Virus record (IMG/VR): IMGVR_UViG_3300025674_000158
Location: 1 to 35,419 of that record
Source of the DNA: a virus
Reading direction: 5' to 3' (one strand)
Length of the DNA: 35,419 bases
A model generated the notes under the pieces. It saw only the letters and a list, made by a program, of their open reading frames with translations, was not told the DNA's origin and did not search any database. Positions 9,852 to 16,318 of the stretch are shown here, one piece after another (position 1 is the first letter of the stretch; every line of letters starts with the position of its first letter). The position numbers and the translations under genes were made by a program.

Positions 9852-10958
9852 ATGGCGGGTTGGGAGAAAATATTAACACATCGAGTTGTTAATGCAGAAA
9901 TTGCAAATGATGCAGTCGATAATTCAAAGATAGCTAATGATGCAGTCGATGGTTCAAAGATAGCTAATGATTCGATAAACTCAGAACATTATGTAGATGG
10001 AAGTATCGATACTGCTCACATTGCTAATGGTCAAATCACTACTGATAAGATAGAAGATGAGGCAGTTACAGGTGCTAAGATTGAATCGGCAACTATTGAA
10101 AGTGGTCACTTAGAGGCGGGGATTATTAATGATAGTCAGATGATAGCTGATGATGTTATTAACTCTCAACATTATGCTAATGGCAGTATTGATACTGCTC
10201 ATATTGCTGATGGTCAAATTACTACTGCTAAACTTGCTAGTGGTGCAGTTGATAGATTTAAAATAGGTAGTGCTCAAGTCAGAGCAGATGCTATAGCCCC
10301 TGAGGCAGTTGAAGCGGGAAAGCTTGGCTCAGGAGCAGTAGACCATCCTAGTAGAATAGCAAATGGTGTTGTTGGTAACGCTCAATTAGCAAATGGTGCG
10401 GTAAGAATAGGTAACATTGATACGAGCAATAGCTCAGTTCTAGGATATTATTTACAAGCTAGTCAAACAACCGAGGGGTTATCTTGGGTACAAGCTCCAA
10501 CCGCACATAACTACATAACATTTAAACACAACTTTAGTGACAATTTAGATACTAATGAACACTATCTACCTTGGGGTAGTACAGGTGAAAACACTAGTCC
10601 ATATGTAGACAATGTAAGATTTGTAGTTCCTTTTAATAATATGAAATTTAGAAGATTAGTATTTCAGTATGAAAGTTTACAATACTCTTCTATAACTGCT
10701 ACTTTTGATTTAAAAAGTTCTGCAAATGGTTCAACAACACTTATAGATAGAGACACAGTAAATGTTACTATTTCTTCAGCAACAACATATACTACCTATA
10801 CTATTGATGATGGAACTGCATCTAGTCAATTAAATTATACCGCATCGGTAGGAGAGGCTTTATACTTTTCTGTAGATTTTAGTTTAGACCCTTACAATAC
10901 TACTAGAGATTTTTATGCTACAAGTGTGTGGGAGTTAGATGGGAATAGTATAGGATAA
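9852..10958 (+). CDS. tail fibre or receptor-binding protein with hexapeptide-like repeats
   Basis: 368 residues. The N-terminus MAGWEKILT matches the other fibre protein. Residues about 15-195 consist of repeated short units of the kind KIANDAVDGS, DTAHIANGQIT and GAKIESATIES, about ten residues per turn, typical of beta-solenoid fibre shafts. Residues about 215-368 form a non-repetitive, aromatic and beta-rich domain (YITFKHNFSDNLDTNEHYLPWG) likely to be the receptor-binding head. The gene begins 2 bases after the preceding stop. It probably binds the host surface; target unknown. The two fibre genes may be used together or as alternatives on one docking site. Confidence 0.8.
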   Translation: MAGWEKILTHRVVNAEIANDAVDNSKIANDAVDGSKIANDSINSEHYVDGSIDTAHIANGQITTDKIEDEAVTGAKIESATIESGHLEAGIINDSQMIADDVINSQHYANGSIDTAHIADGQITTAKLASGAVDRFKIGSAQVRADAIAPEAVEAGKLGSGAVDHPSRIANGVVGNAQLANGAVRIGNIDTSNSSVLGYYLQASQTTEGLSWVQAPTAHNYITFKHNFSDNLDTNEHYLPWGSTGENTSPYVDNVRFVVPFNNMKFRRLVFQYESLQYSSITATFDLKSSANGSTTLIDRDTVNVTISSATTYTTYTIDDGTASSQLNYTASVGEALYFSVDFSLDPYNTTRDFYATSVWELDGNSIG

Positions 10959-11179
10959 TGACTAATTTAATCTTTGAAGTAAAAATTACATCAACAGGTT
11001 TTAGTGAACCCTTTCATCAAAATGTTGAGCCAAAATTAAATACTACAAAACCATATAGTATTAGAGGTTATCTTAATACTGAGGCTAAAGAATTAACAGA
11101 TTGGAAATGCATTGTAGCAGTTGACGATGAAAACTTGAATGCATTTAGAAATTACACAGGATATATAGAAGACGAATAA
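10958..11179 (+). CDS. small hypothetical protein
   Basis: 73 residues, beta-prone, acidic, without membrane segment. The start overlaps the previous stop in a TAATG arrangement. It sits between the receptor-binding protein and the lysis-like genes, so it may be a small fibre accessory or chaperone. Sequence landmarks are SIRGYLNTEAKELTDWKC and the C-terminal NYTGYIEDE. No family recognised. Confidence 0.7.
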   Translation: MTNLIFEVKITSTGFSEPFHQNVEPKLNTTKPYSIRGYLNTEAKELTDWKCIVAVDDENLNAFRNYTGYIEDE

Positions 11180-11180
11180 G

Positions 11181-11396
11181 ATGAAAGAGAATGACATCCG
11201 AGGTTGGTTAGTCCGTTTAGACGAAAGAAATAGAACTATATTTAATACTCTATCCCGAATAGAGAATCACTTAGTAAAATTAAATGGCAAAGTAGAAAAG
11301 CATGAGCTAGATATTGTAAGATTTAAAACTTATGGTGCAGTTGCAGTTTTTATTATTCCTTTTAGTATACACTTTTTAATGAGGTGGGTTGGATGA
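11181..11396 (+). CDS. small protein with coiled coil and C-terminal membrane segment (holin-like/XhlA-like)
   Basis: 71 residues. Residues 1-46 are charged and helical (RLDERNRTIFNTLSRIENHL), followed by one hydrophobic segment at about 49-67 (YGAVAVFIIPFSIHFLMRW). This topology, a cytoplasmic coiled coil followed by a single C-terminal membrane helix, is that of XhlA-like haemolysin/holin accessory proteins. The endolysin gene follows shortly downstream, so a lysis role is likely. It overlaps the next gene by ATGA at 11393-11396. A spanin-like or tail-anchoring role is possible but less likely. Confidence 0.65.
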   Translation: MKENDIRGWLVRLDERNRTIFNTLSRIENHLVKLNGKVEKHELDIVRFKTYGAVAVFIIPFSIHFLMRWVG

Positions 11397-11689
11397 CCGA
11401 GGTCGCAGAATTATACACTCAGATTGGGATAACGGGGGTTGTTGTTTGTCTCTTTGCATTTATGATTAAGTCTCTTATTGATAAGAATAGGGAGCAGTCA
11501 GACGACTTAGATGAAATACAAAAGTCAATTAGTCAAATGCAATCTGAGATAAGTAATAGTCAACAGATAGTTATAAAGTTAGTTGATAGAATTAATCGTA
11601 GCTCTGAAAAGAGAGAAGAATTTTGGAGAGAAATCTCAGATGATTTGAGTTTTCTCAAAGGTAGAATAAACGGAAAGGGTGGCAACTAG
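11393..11689 (+). CDS. putative holin-like protein, N-terminal membrane segment plus coiled coil
   Basis: 98 residues from the ATG at 11393, chosen over an upstream in-frame GTG because GAGGTG precedes it at good spacing and ATGA overlaps the previous stop. Residues about 10-30 (IGITGVVVCLFAFMIKSLI) form one membrane helix. The rest is a long charged coiled coil (DEIQKSISQMQSEISNSQQ). With the oppositely organised neighbour upstream and the muramidase downstream, it probably belongs to the lysis cassette as holin or antiholin. Experimental proof is absent, and the single membrane helix does not define the class. Confidence 0.65.
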   Translation: MTEVAELYTQIGITGVVVCLFAFMIKSLIDKNREQSDDLDEIQKSISQMQSEISNSQQIVIKLVDRINRSSEKREEFWREISDDLSFLKGRINGKGGN

Positions 11690-11698
11690 GAGAATATA

Positions 11699-11875
11699 AT
11701 GTTAGGAAAGATGGTATTTGATTATTTATTTGATGATGAAGTTATGGACGAGCTTGTCGATGGTATCAATAAAGAGGTTAATATCCCGCTACTTTCAGAA
11801 TCTTCAGAAGAAAAGGCTATTCGTGCTTTAATAAATCTTTTGAAATTAGTAATGGGAAAGAGACTTGGTGTTTGA
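11699..11875 (+). CDS. 58-residue hypothetical protein in the lysis region
   Basis: A short gene of 58 residues, starting MLGKMVFDYLFDDEVMDEL and ending LKLVMGKRLGV. It is preceded by TAGGAGAA at a proper distance. Its stop overlaps the endolysin start by 8 bases, so endolysin translation is probably coupled to it. It is acidic and helical, with no membrane segment. Similar small soluble proteins occur beside phage lysins, but no function is assigned. Confidence 0.65.
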   Translation: MLGKMVFDYLFDDEVMDELVDGINKEVNIPLLSESSEEKAIRALINLLKLVMGKRLGV

Positions 11876-12371
11876 AGACTTATCAGATAAGGATTTAAAT
11901 GTTTGGTTTGACTCTATAGAGTTTGTACTAAAGCATGAGGGCGGTCTATCCGATCATCCTGATGACAAAGGTGGCTTAACTAATTTTGGTATTAGTCAGA
12001 GAGCATTTCCTGACTTAGATATCCGCAATCTTTCAGAGGAAGATGCTATGCAGATATACTATAAGAAATATTGGTTACGCTACAGGATTAATGAGTTACC
12101 TCCATACATCCGTAAAATGGTTTTTGACGGAGTTGTGAATATGGGTGGAGGTATGATTAAAGTACTTCAAAGAACCACTAATAGAAAAGGTGCAAAGCTA
12201 AAGGTTGATGGTCGCATTGGTAGAAAAACAATTAGTGCGGTTAGATACTACAAGCCTGAAGTTGGCAGAGTAAAAGCCTATAGGGTTAAACACTATGTTG
12301 ACCTCATTAGACGCAACCCAAAACTTGAATCATTTTATTTCGGTTGGTGGAACAGGACAGTTGCTATTTAG
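11868..12371 (+). CDS. endolysin, GH108 family N-acetylmuramidase
   Basis: 167 residues from the GTG at 11868 (GGGAAAGAG lies 5 bases upstream; a TTG at 11865 is the alternative). The sequence near the N-terminus, KHEGGLSDHPDDKGGLTNFG, is the hallmark of glycoside hydrolase family 108, with Glu24 of the EGG motif as the expected catalytic acid. The C-terminal half carries the peptidoglycan-binding-like stretch KVDGRIGRKTISAV. It cleaves the glycan backbone of host peptidoglycan at the end of infection. No signal peptide is present, so it should need a holin for export; two candidate membrane proteins lie just upstream. Confidence 0.9.
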   Translation: MFEDLSDKDLNVWFDSIEFVLKHEGGLSDHPDDKGGLTNFGISQRAFPDLDIRNLSEEDAMQIYYKKYWLRYRINELPPYIRKMVFDGVVNMGGGMIKVLQRTTNRKGAKLKVDGRIGRKTISAVRYYKPEVGRVKAYRVKHYVDLIRRNPKLESFYFGWWNRTVAI

Positions 12372-12403
12372 TATGCCTTAGAGTTAAATTATATCAAGTC
12401 GAG

Positions 12404-12419
12404 TGACAGGAAACTGTCA
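12404..12419 (+). terminator. hairpin with GAAA tetraloop after the lysis genes
   Basis: A perfect 6-bp stem, TGACAG / CTGTCA, encloses a GAAA tetraloop and is followed by an A/T-rich stretch with only a short T run. It lies 33 bases after the endolysin stop and probably helps to end or stabilise the late transcript. Confidence 0.4.
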
Positions 12420-12460
12420 ATTTAAAATGATATGTGTTATCACTTTCATTTGTTTGTTAG

Positions 12461-12486
12461 GAAACCCCGCGGTAATGTGGGGTTTC
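12461..12486 (+). terminator. terminator-like hairpin
   Basis: An 8-bp stem, GAAACCCC / GGGGTTTC, with a 10-base loop, followed by TGCTTTAG. The U-tract is poor, so termination may be partial. It is the second hairpin after the late operon and shields the attachment region from late transcription. Confidence 0.5.
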
Positions 12487-12505
12487 TGCTTTAGTTAATG
12501 TTTTA

Positions 12506-12524
12506 GGAACACAATGGGAACACA
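12506..12524 (+). repeat. left integrase arm-type sites (two GGAACACA copies)
   Basis: GGAACACA occurs at 12506-12513 and at 12517-12524, exactly 11 bp apart, on the left of the tRNA-like core. Together with the matching copies on the right side they form the expected layout of arm-type sites for the N-terminal domain of a tyrosine integrase. Binding is inferred. Confidence 0.6.
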
Positions 12525-12550
12525 AAATAATCAAACTTTGAGGGTAGGTT

Positions 12551-12577
12551 AGGGGTTCGAATCCCTCCCCCTCCACA
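12551..12577 (+). other. attP core, copy of a tRNA 3' end
   Basis: The stretch contains the T-loop signature GGTTCGAATCC followed by CCCCTCC and a discriminator-like A, the 3' arm and acceptor strand of a tRNA (expected 5' partner GGAGGGG, compatible with a serine tRNA). No 5' half of a tRNA precedes it. The 5' strand of the T stem (AGGGG against CCCTC) has a mismatch and a wobble, which suggests that identity to the host tRNA begins only within the T stem. It is 330 bp from the integrase stop and flanked by arm-type repeats, so it is the likely phage attachment site. The exact crossover cannot be placed without the host. Confidence 0.75.
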
Positions 12578-12590
12578 CTACATAGAGAGA

Positions 12591-12616
12591 GCCTCCTCGC
12601 AAGGGAGGCTTTTTTT
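12591..12616 (+). terminator. strong rho-independent terminator directly after the tRNA-like core
   Basis: Stem GCCTCC / GGAGGC (12591-12596 with 12604-12609) with a 7-base loop, followed by seven T. It reads rightward. After integration it would end transcription of the reconstructed tRNA gene, and it also blocks read-through toward the integrase from the late operon. Confidence 0.85.
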
Positions 12617-12648
12617 ACGATCTATTCTACCTCAATGTACCATATTCG

Positions 12649-12678
12649 GGAACACAGGGGTAACACATACGGAACACA
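12649..12678 (+). repeat. right integrase arm-type sites (three copies at 11-bp steps)
   Basis: GGAACACA at 12649-12656, GTAACACA (one change) at 12660-12667, and GGAACACA at 12671-12678, each 11 bp apart, thus on the same face of the helix. They mirror the pair on the left arm in direct orientation. Confidence 0.65.
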
Positions 12679-12744
12679 TATACCCTCATACAATTCTAAC
12701 AATATTTTAAAAGTTATAGAGGGGAAGTCAGGGGAATTTCATGC

Positions 12745-12933
12745 ATGAAAATAGTAACAATAATACTAATTATGTCCTTGTTGAGTTACAATTCTAACTT
12801 AGAAACATATGAGTTAGTATGCAGAGACGGAAAGAAGCATGAGTATTTTTTCAAGCCTGATAGTAGTGGAGACTTCCAATGCCTGATACATTGGGAACAG
12901 GAGTCTCTACAAATTGTTGAGAAGAATTTCTAG
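12745..12933 (+). CDS. small putative secreted or membrane-anchored protein
   Basis: 62 residues. The N-terminus MKIVTIILIMSLLSYNS has a positive start and a hydrophobic core, like a short signal peptide or anchor. The mature part has two Cys (ELVCRDG and DFQCLIHW) that could form a disulphide. AGGGGAA lies upstream of the start. It converges on the integrase gene and overlaps its end by 27 bases. Being outside both main operons and next to the attachment site, it could be a lysogenic-conversion or superinfection-exclusion protein. That is inference from position only. Confidence 0.5.
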   Translation: MKIVTIILIMSLLSYNSNLETYELVCRDGKKHEYFFKPDSSGDFQCLIHWEQESLQIVEKNF

Positions 12934-13902
12934 TTCTTTTGAACCCGCATGGATATAGTTATCTACTGCGGTGGAGTGATGCCCTGTGATTCTTTTAATA
13001 TCTGATTCTTTGTAACCTGACCTAGATAAGTGAGTAGCTACTGAATGACGAATGGCATGAAAGTCGGTTTCAATATCCCGTTCTTTCATCATTGCTTTAT
13101 ACCTAGCTAAGGATTGACGTTGCTCATATTCAGTTGGACAAACCATAACCGCTACATCAGGGTTATCTTTAAATTCTTTAGGTAACCCTAGCGGTATTGG
13201 TTCAGATGTCTTTCCCTGATACTTACCCTGAACAATATCATTTAATGTTAATGTCCCCGCATCATGTCTACGCAATAAAGTGTAGAGCATTATGCTCCAA
13301 TAGATACGATCTTTTTCATTCGGTGCATTTTTAATCACATCTTTTATATATCTTAGGCTAATTGGTCTACGTTTTTTAGTAGGTTTAGCACTCGGTAAAA
13401 AGCTCTTAGGGAGGTTGTCAAAAAGGGGTATACCCAAGTATGCCTTATTGATACAAAACTGAAGAAATTCGCGGACACATAAAAGATAATCCCTTGCGGT
13501 CTTATTTGCGTAGTCTTTTAATAAGTATGTTTTGTAATCTAAAAGAGTAGATGCAGTTAATTCGCGTATAATTAAGTTAGGTCTGCAATAATCTATAAAT
13601 TTATTTATTTGTAATACTTGTTTCTTGTAATGAGATTCGGGTCTAGCTCTGCCGTTTGTGTCCTTACCCTTTTTATATTCAATATGTTTTACCCATTCAT
13701 CTTTTGCCTGAGATATTGACATAGGCATTATTGTTTGCTCTAATCCAATTTTAGTTCTAGCGAATGCTATATCTAATTCAGATTGTAAAGTTTGAGCTAC
13801 TTGTTTATTTGTAACTCTTAAGCTAACTCTTACAGAATCAGGTCTGCTCGGTCTTCCCCTATGGTAATACCAAACAGAACCACGTTTGACTAGAGAGCTC
13901 AA
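12907..13902 (-). CDS. int: tyrosine recombinase integrase
   Basis: 331 residues. An N-terminal arm-binding-like region (1-50, GSVWYYHRGRPSRP and following beta-prone residues), a SAM-like core-binding domain (about 65-165), and a C-terminal catalytic domain (about 175-331). Visible catalytic residues are Arg211/212 (TLLRRHDAG), His282 and Arg285 (HAIRH), His308/309 (TGHH) and the nucleophile Tyr316 (DNYIH). It should insert phage DNA at the tRNA-derived core at 12551-12577. Translation seems to begin with TTG overlapping the regulator stop (TTGA), so it is coupled to the HTH regulator, an economical lysogeny operon. The second motif, HDAG in place of the common GE, is slightly unusual. Confidence 0.95.
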   Translation of the reverse strand: MSSLVKRGSVWYYHRGRPSRPDSVRVSLRVTNKQVAQTLQSELDIAFARTKIGLEQTIMPMSISQAKDEWVKHIEYKKGKDTNGRARPESHYKKQVLQINKFIDYCRPNLIIRELTASTLLDYKTYLLKDYANKTARDYLLCVREFLQFCINKAYLGIPLFDNLPKSFLPSAKPTKKRRPISLRYIKDVIKNAPNEKDRIYWSIMLYTLLRRHDAGTLTLNDIVQGKYQGKTSEPIPLGLPKEFKDNPDVAVMVCPTEYEQRQSLARYKAMMKERDIETDFHAIRHSVATHLSRSGYKESDIKRITGHHSTAVDNYIHAGSKELEILLNNL

Positions 13903-14267
13903 TGCTTTATCATTTTTTTTGCTTTAGCTTGATAAGCATTGGTTAGCATCCATTCAAGAAGTAAATCAATTTCTGTGTTTTGAGATGCAACCCTCTCTAG
14001 TTTTTTTTCAAGTAGAGCTATTTTTTCTTTCTGTAGTTTGATAATGTAATCCTTGTCTTGTAATTGATTGTCTAACATTTTTTCTCCTTTACCTCCATTG
14101 CCTAGTTTCTCAAGTTCAATTTCAATAGCTCTCTTTGGAGATCGTCGTCCGCTTTTCCAAGAGAGTATAGAGTGTGAAGAAACACCGAGAGATTCGGCTA
14201 GTTGTTTATCATTCCATCCGTATATGTTTTTAACGGAATCAATAAGATTTGTTATATTGCTACCCAT
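13899..14267 (-). CDS. HTH (XRE-type) regulator, probable lysogeny repressor
   Basis: 122 residues from the ATG at 14267, chosen over upstream in-frame codons because GGGAGAGGGGAA stands directly before it. Residues about 18-48 (WNDKQLAESLGVSSHSILSW) form a helix-turn-helix of the XRE/Cro-C1 kind. Residues about 65-110 form a charged coiled coil that may dimerise it. There is no self-cleavage (LexA/S24) domain, so induction would not follow the classic RecA route. It is divergent from the gene at 14404 across an operator-like region and shares a transcript with the integrase. It probably represses the rightward early promoter. An activator role cannot be excluded. Confidence 0.85.
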   Translation of the reverse strand: MGSNITNLIDSVKNIYGWNDKQLAESLGVSSHSILSWKSGRRSPKRAIEIELEKLGNGGKGEKMLDNQLQDKDYIIKLQKEKIALLEKKLERVASQNTEIDLLLEWMLTNAYQAKAKKMIKH

Positions 14268-14329
14268 TTCCCCTCTCCCCCCCTTATTTTTATTAACACA
14301 TTTGTTATGCACAAAGTACAAAACATATC

Positions 14330-14358
14330 TTGACATAAACAATACTTATTTGTACTTT
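14330..14358 (+). promoter_or_regulatory. sigma70-type promoter for the rightward early operon
   Basis: TTGACA at 14330-14335, a 17-base spacer, and TACTTT at 14353-14358. It is the best box pair in the region and points to the gene at 14404. A transcript would start near 14365. The -10 box is covered by the inverted repeat at 14350-14368. Confidence 0.6.
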
Positions 14359-14368
14359 TTATGTACAA
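14350..14368. promoter_or_regulatory. probable repressor operator, TTGTAC-N7-GTACAA
   Basis: A 6-bp inverted repeat with a 7-base centre overlaps the -10 element of the early promoter. Another GTACAA half-site is at 14316-14321. The related GTACA-N5-TGTAC repeat at 26378-26392 lies in the other control region. The position fits binding of the HTH regulator; binding is inferred. Confidence 0.5.
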
Positions 14369-14371
14369 TAT

Positions 14372-14399
14372 TTGACAATTTAATATTACTACATACTAT
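14372..14399 (+). promoter_or_regulatory. second possible promoter close to the start codon
   Basis: TTGACA at 14372-14377, a 16-base spacer, and TACTAT at 14394-14399. A transcript from it would begin at or just after the ATG at 14404, giving a leaderless message. Less certain than the upstream pair. Confidence 0.35.
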
Positions 14400-14403
14400 T
14401 ATA

Positions 14404-14610
14404 ATGAAAGATATAATATATATAAACCTTAGTCAAGCGGAAAAGAAAACAGGACTCCGACGAGAACAACTAAAAAATTTAATTATTAGCGGGGATGTAC
14501 AGGGTTCAAGGGTCAGCTATAAGACATATCTTATACATTTTGAGTCCCTAATCAGGTACATCGAGGGAAAATCTGTACAACCAATTAAGAGGGTAGCACC
14601 ACATGTTTAA
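14404..14610 (+). CDS. small MerR/excisionase-like HTH protein (Cro or Xis candidate)
   Basis: 68 residues. The stretch NLSQAEKKTGLRREQLKNLI followed by SGDVQGSRVSYKTYLIHFES matches the helix-turn-helix plus wing layout of the excisionase / HTH_17 group. It is the first gene rightward from the divergent control region, the usual position of Cro or an excision/early regulator. No Shine-Dalgarno is seen before the ATG, so translation may be weak or leaderless. Much longer in-frame upstream starts lie antisense to the regulator and are rejected. Its 3' end and stop fall in a large hairpin. Confidence 0.75.
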   Translation: MKDIIYINLSQAEKKTGLRREQLKNLIISGDVQGSRVSYKTYLIHFESLIRYIEGKSVQPIKRVAPHV

Positions 14611-14656
14611 GGAATAAACCGCTACCCGTTCCACATACTAAAGGTGCTACTCTCTT
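14587..14656 (+). promoter_or_regulatory. large hairpin with alternative pairing before the nuclease gene
   Basis: Bases 14587-14600 pair with 14643-14656 over 14 bp (one G-U). In competition, GGGTAGC at 14591-14597 can pair with GCTACCC at 14631-14637 in the loop. The stop codon of the upstream gene lies in the loop, and the ribosome binding site of the nuclease gene (GGAGGT) is 8 bases after the stem. It could couple or throttle translation, or be an RNase III site. There is no U-tract. Confidence 0.55.
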
Positions 14657-14671
14657 AGACGCGGAGGTCAT

Positions 14672-15502
14672 ATGAGTTCAATAAGCAGAAATGCAACAAA
14701 GCTTGGTAGGATGTACACAAATGGTACAAAGTCCTACTTCAGCGTAACCACCATTCTAAATGGTCTATATGCTAAAGGCAAGTTCTTCGATACTTGGCTT
14801 AAGAATCTAGGTCACTTTGCTGATATCTTTACAAAGGCAAAACAACAACGAGGCACATTCGTGCACGAGATACTACATATAATGAAGAGCGACCCGCTTT
14901 GCGTTGTTGATAGACCATACTTACATGACATGATACATGAGTATATGGATAGCGTATCAATACAATTCTTTCATGGTAAGGATTCAGTTGTTGATAGCGT
15001 TATGAAATATATTGAGTCATATCAGAAATGGCATAGTGATTATAAGATTACTTATTTAGGTAGTGAGGTTATGTTATTTCATCCTGAATTGGATTGGGCG
15101 GGAGCAGTAGATGACCCGATCATAAATCACACACTCGGTCACAATATGATATGTGATATTAAAACGGGTGGAGCTTATGATACTCACGTATTACAATGTG
15201 TTGCATACGCATTACTATGGAATAAGATATATCCTAAACATAAGATGACCGCAGTTGGAATCTTATATGTTAAAGATGAGTATGTCAAAGCACCTACTTA
15301 CAAATTTGAAAGCCTTGAACTAGATAGTCCAAAAGGTAAAAAAGCTATTGAGCAATGGGGTCATACTATGAAACTATGGAGACTTAAATATGCTAATGCT
15401 GACGGCACGTATCCTGTTAGGCAATTTTATAAAACAAGCGACGAGCTCTCTCTTCCTGAAGATATAAAAAGAGAGTTTGTTGACCCAAATAATCACGAAT
15501 AA
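14672..15502 (+). CDS. RecB/Cas4-like PD-(D/E)XK nuclease
   Basis: 276 residues. The core motifs are visible in order: GTFVHE (His65, Glu66), Glu132 (GSEVML), Asp147 in WAGAVDD, Asp162-Ile-Lys164 in ICDIKTG, and Gln175/Tyr179 in LQCVAYALLW. This is the RecB-family nuclease pattern (PF12705-like), as in phage exonucleases used for recombination or end processing. It is the first large gene of the early operon and is followed by a possible ssDNA-binding protein, a pairing like exonuclease plus SSB or recombinase. Start has GGAGGT 3 bases upstream. Exact substrate is unknown. Confidence 0.85.
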   Translation: MSSISRNATKLGRMYTNGTKSYFSVTTILNGLYAKGKFFDTWLKNLGHFADIFTKAKQQRGTFVHEILHIMKSDPLCVVDRPYLHDMIHEYMDSVSIQFFHGKDSVVDSVMKYIESYQKWHSDYKITYLGSEVMLFHPELDWAGAVDDPIINHTLGHNMICDIKTGGAYDTHVLQCVAYALLWNKIYPKHKMTAVGILYVKDEYVKAPTYKFESLELDSPKGKKAIEQWGHTMKLWRLKYANADGTYPVRQFYKTSDELSLPEDIKREFVDPNNHE

Positions 15503-15518
15503 AAAGGAGATAATAACA

Positions 15519-15962
15519 ATGGCAGAATGGATAAAAATCCCTGTTGGAGGTTCGGTCACAGTTACCCCGTTGTCTTTTGAAGATAACTATTATAATGGTA
15601 ACCTAGACGGAAAGAAGTATAATTGTCAGAACGATATAAACTTCAAAGCCTCTGCACAATTACATACAATGATTCAGGAGTTCGCTCCTAATCAAGGTAT
15701 TGGACAGGCTATTACTATCGGTAAAAAGCAAGTCCAAGGTAAAGATGGGAAGTCTTTTACCCCTTTCACATTAAATGGTAAGACCTTTGATGAGCTAAAA
15801 AATGGAGGAGGAATGTCTGCTCCATCCCCTGTTGCACCTCAACCACAAGTGACTCCGCAAGTTACACCAAACATGGGTGCACAACTCGGTTCATCATTGG
15901 AAGATCGAGTAGCCAAGTTGGAAAAAGAAGTCTTAGACCTACAGACTAAGGACTTATTCTAA
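15519..15962 (+). CDS. putative ssDNA-binding or recombination accessory protein
   Basis: 147 residues from the ATG at 15519 (AAGGAGA upstream). Residues 1-110 are beta-rich with charged loops, compatible with an OB-like fold (IKIPVGGSVTVTPLSFEDNY). Then comes a Pro/Gln/Val-rich linker (residues about 114-130) and a C-terminal coiled coil ending in LDLQTKDLF. A flexible linker with a short tail is common in SSB proteins. Position after the RecB-like nuclease supports a DNA-metabolism role. No family was recognised with certainty, so this is a hypothesis. Confidence 0.55.
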   Translation: MAEWIKIPVGGSVTVTPLSFEDNYYNGNLDGKKYNCQNDINFKASAQLHTMIQEFAPNQGIGQAITIGKKQVQGKDGKSFTPFTLNGKTFDELKNGGGMSAPSPVAPQPQVTPQVTPNMGAQLGSSLEDRVAKLEKEVLDLQTKDLF

Positions 15963-15967
15963 TATAC

Positions 15968-16318
15968 ATGGCTGATACAAGAGAAAAAGGACGAGGCATC
16001 GATTGGGTTATTAACCTTGTTGATACTCGTCCCTCTTGGCAGAGAGACCCTAAGAAAAGGGCGGGATATGTATCCCCGATGAAGTTCAATGTCAGGAAGT
16101 GCAATATCTGTGAAAAGGTATGGGACTTCACATTAAGCAACGACTTCATTGATTTATTATACTATGAAGATTTCCCAAAGTATGGGTTAGAGACTACGGC
16201 TTGTCTCAAATGTGCCCCTGAAAAGACACATGAAGTAACAAACAGTAAAAAGGAAGTGAGAGTTAGACACCATGAAAGCAACATCAGTTTTGCCTGTATA
16301 CGAAAAACAAAACGATAG
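15968..16318 (+). CDS. zinc-finger protein, paralogue of the protein at 19146
   Basis: 116 residues. The N-terminus carries KGRGIDWVINLVD, followed by a metal-binding pair Cys45-x2-Cys48 (CNICEKVWDF), a YYEDFPKYGLE segment and Cys79-x2-Cys82 (CLKC). The protein at 19146 has the same order of elements: GISWVIDL, CPSCDNAW, HYKNFPTLGK, CLKC. It probably binds DNA, RNA or a protein through one zinc knuckle. Function unknown. The last 47 bases overlap the next gene in another frame. Confidence 0.75.
   Translation: MADTREKGRGIDWVINLVDTRPSWQRDPKKRAGYVSPMKFNVRKCNICEKVWDFTLSNDFIDLLYYEDFPKYGLETTACLKCAPEKTHEVTNSKKEVRVRHHESNISFACIRKTKR

Noticed and set aside
12541-12580. A complete tRNA or tmRNA gene
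   Set aside because: Only the T-arm/acceptor 3' part is present; there is no anticodon arm, D-arm or 5' acceptor strand upstream.
14068-14403. A longer version of the early HTH protein starting at 14068
   Set aside because: The extension lies antisense to the repressor gene and its control region; the ATG at 14404 fits the family length and promoter layout.
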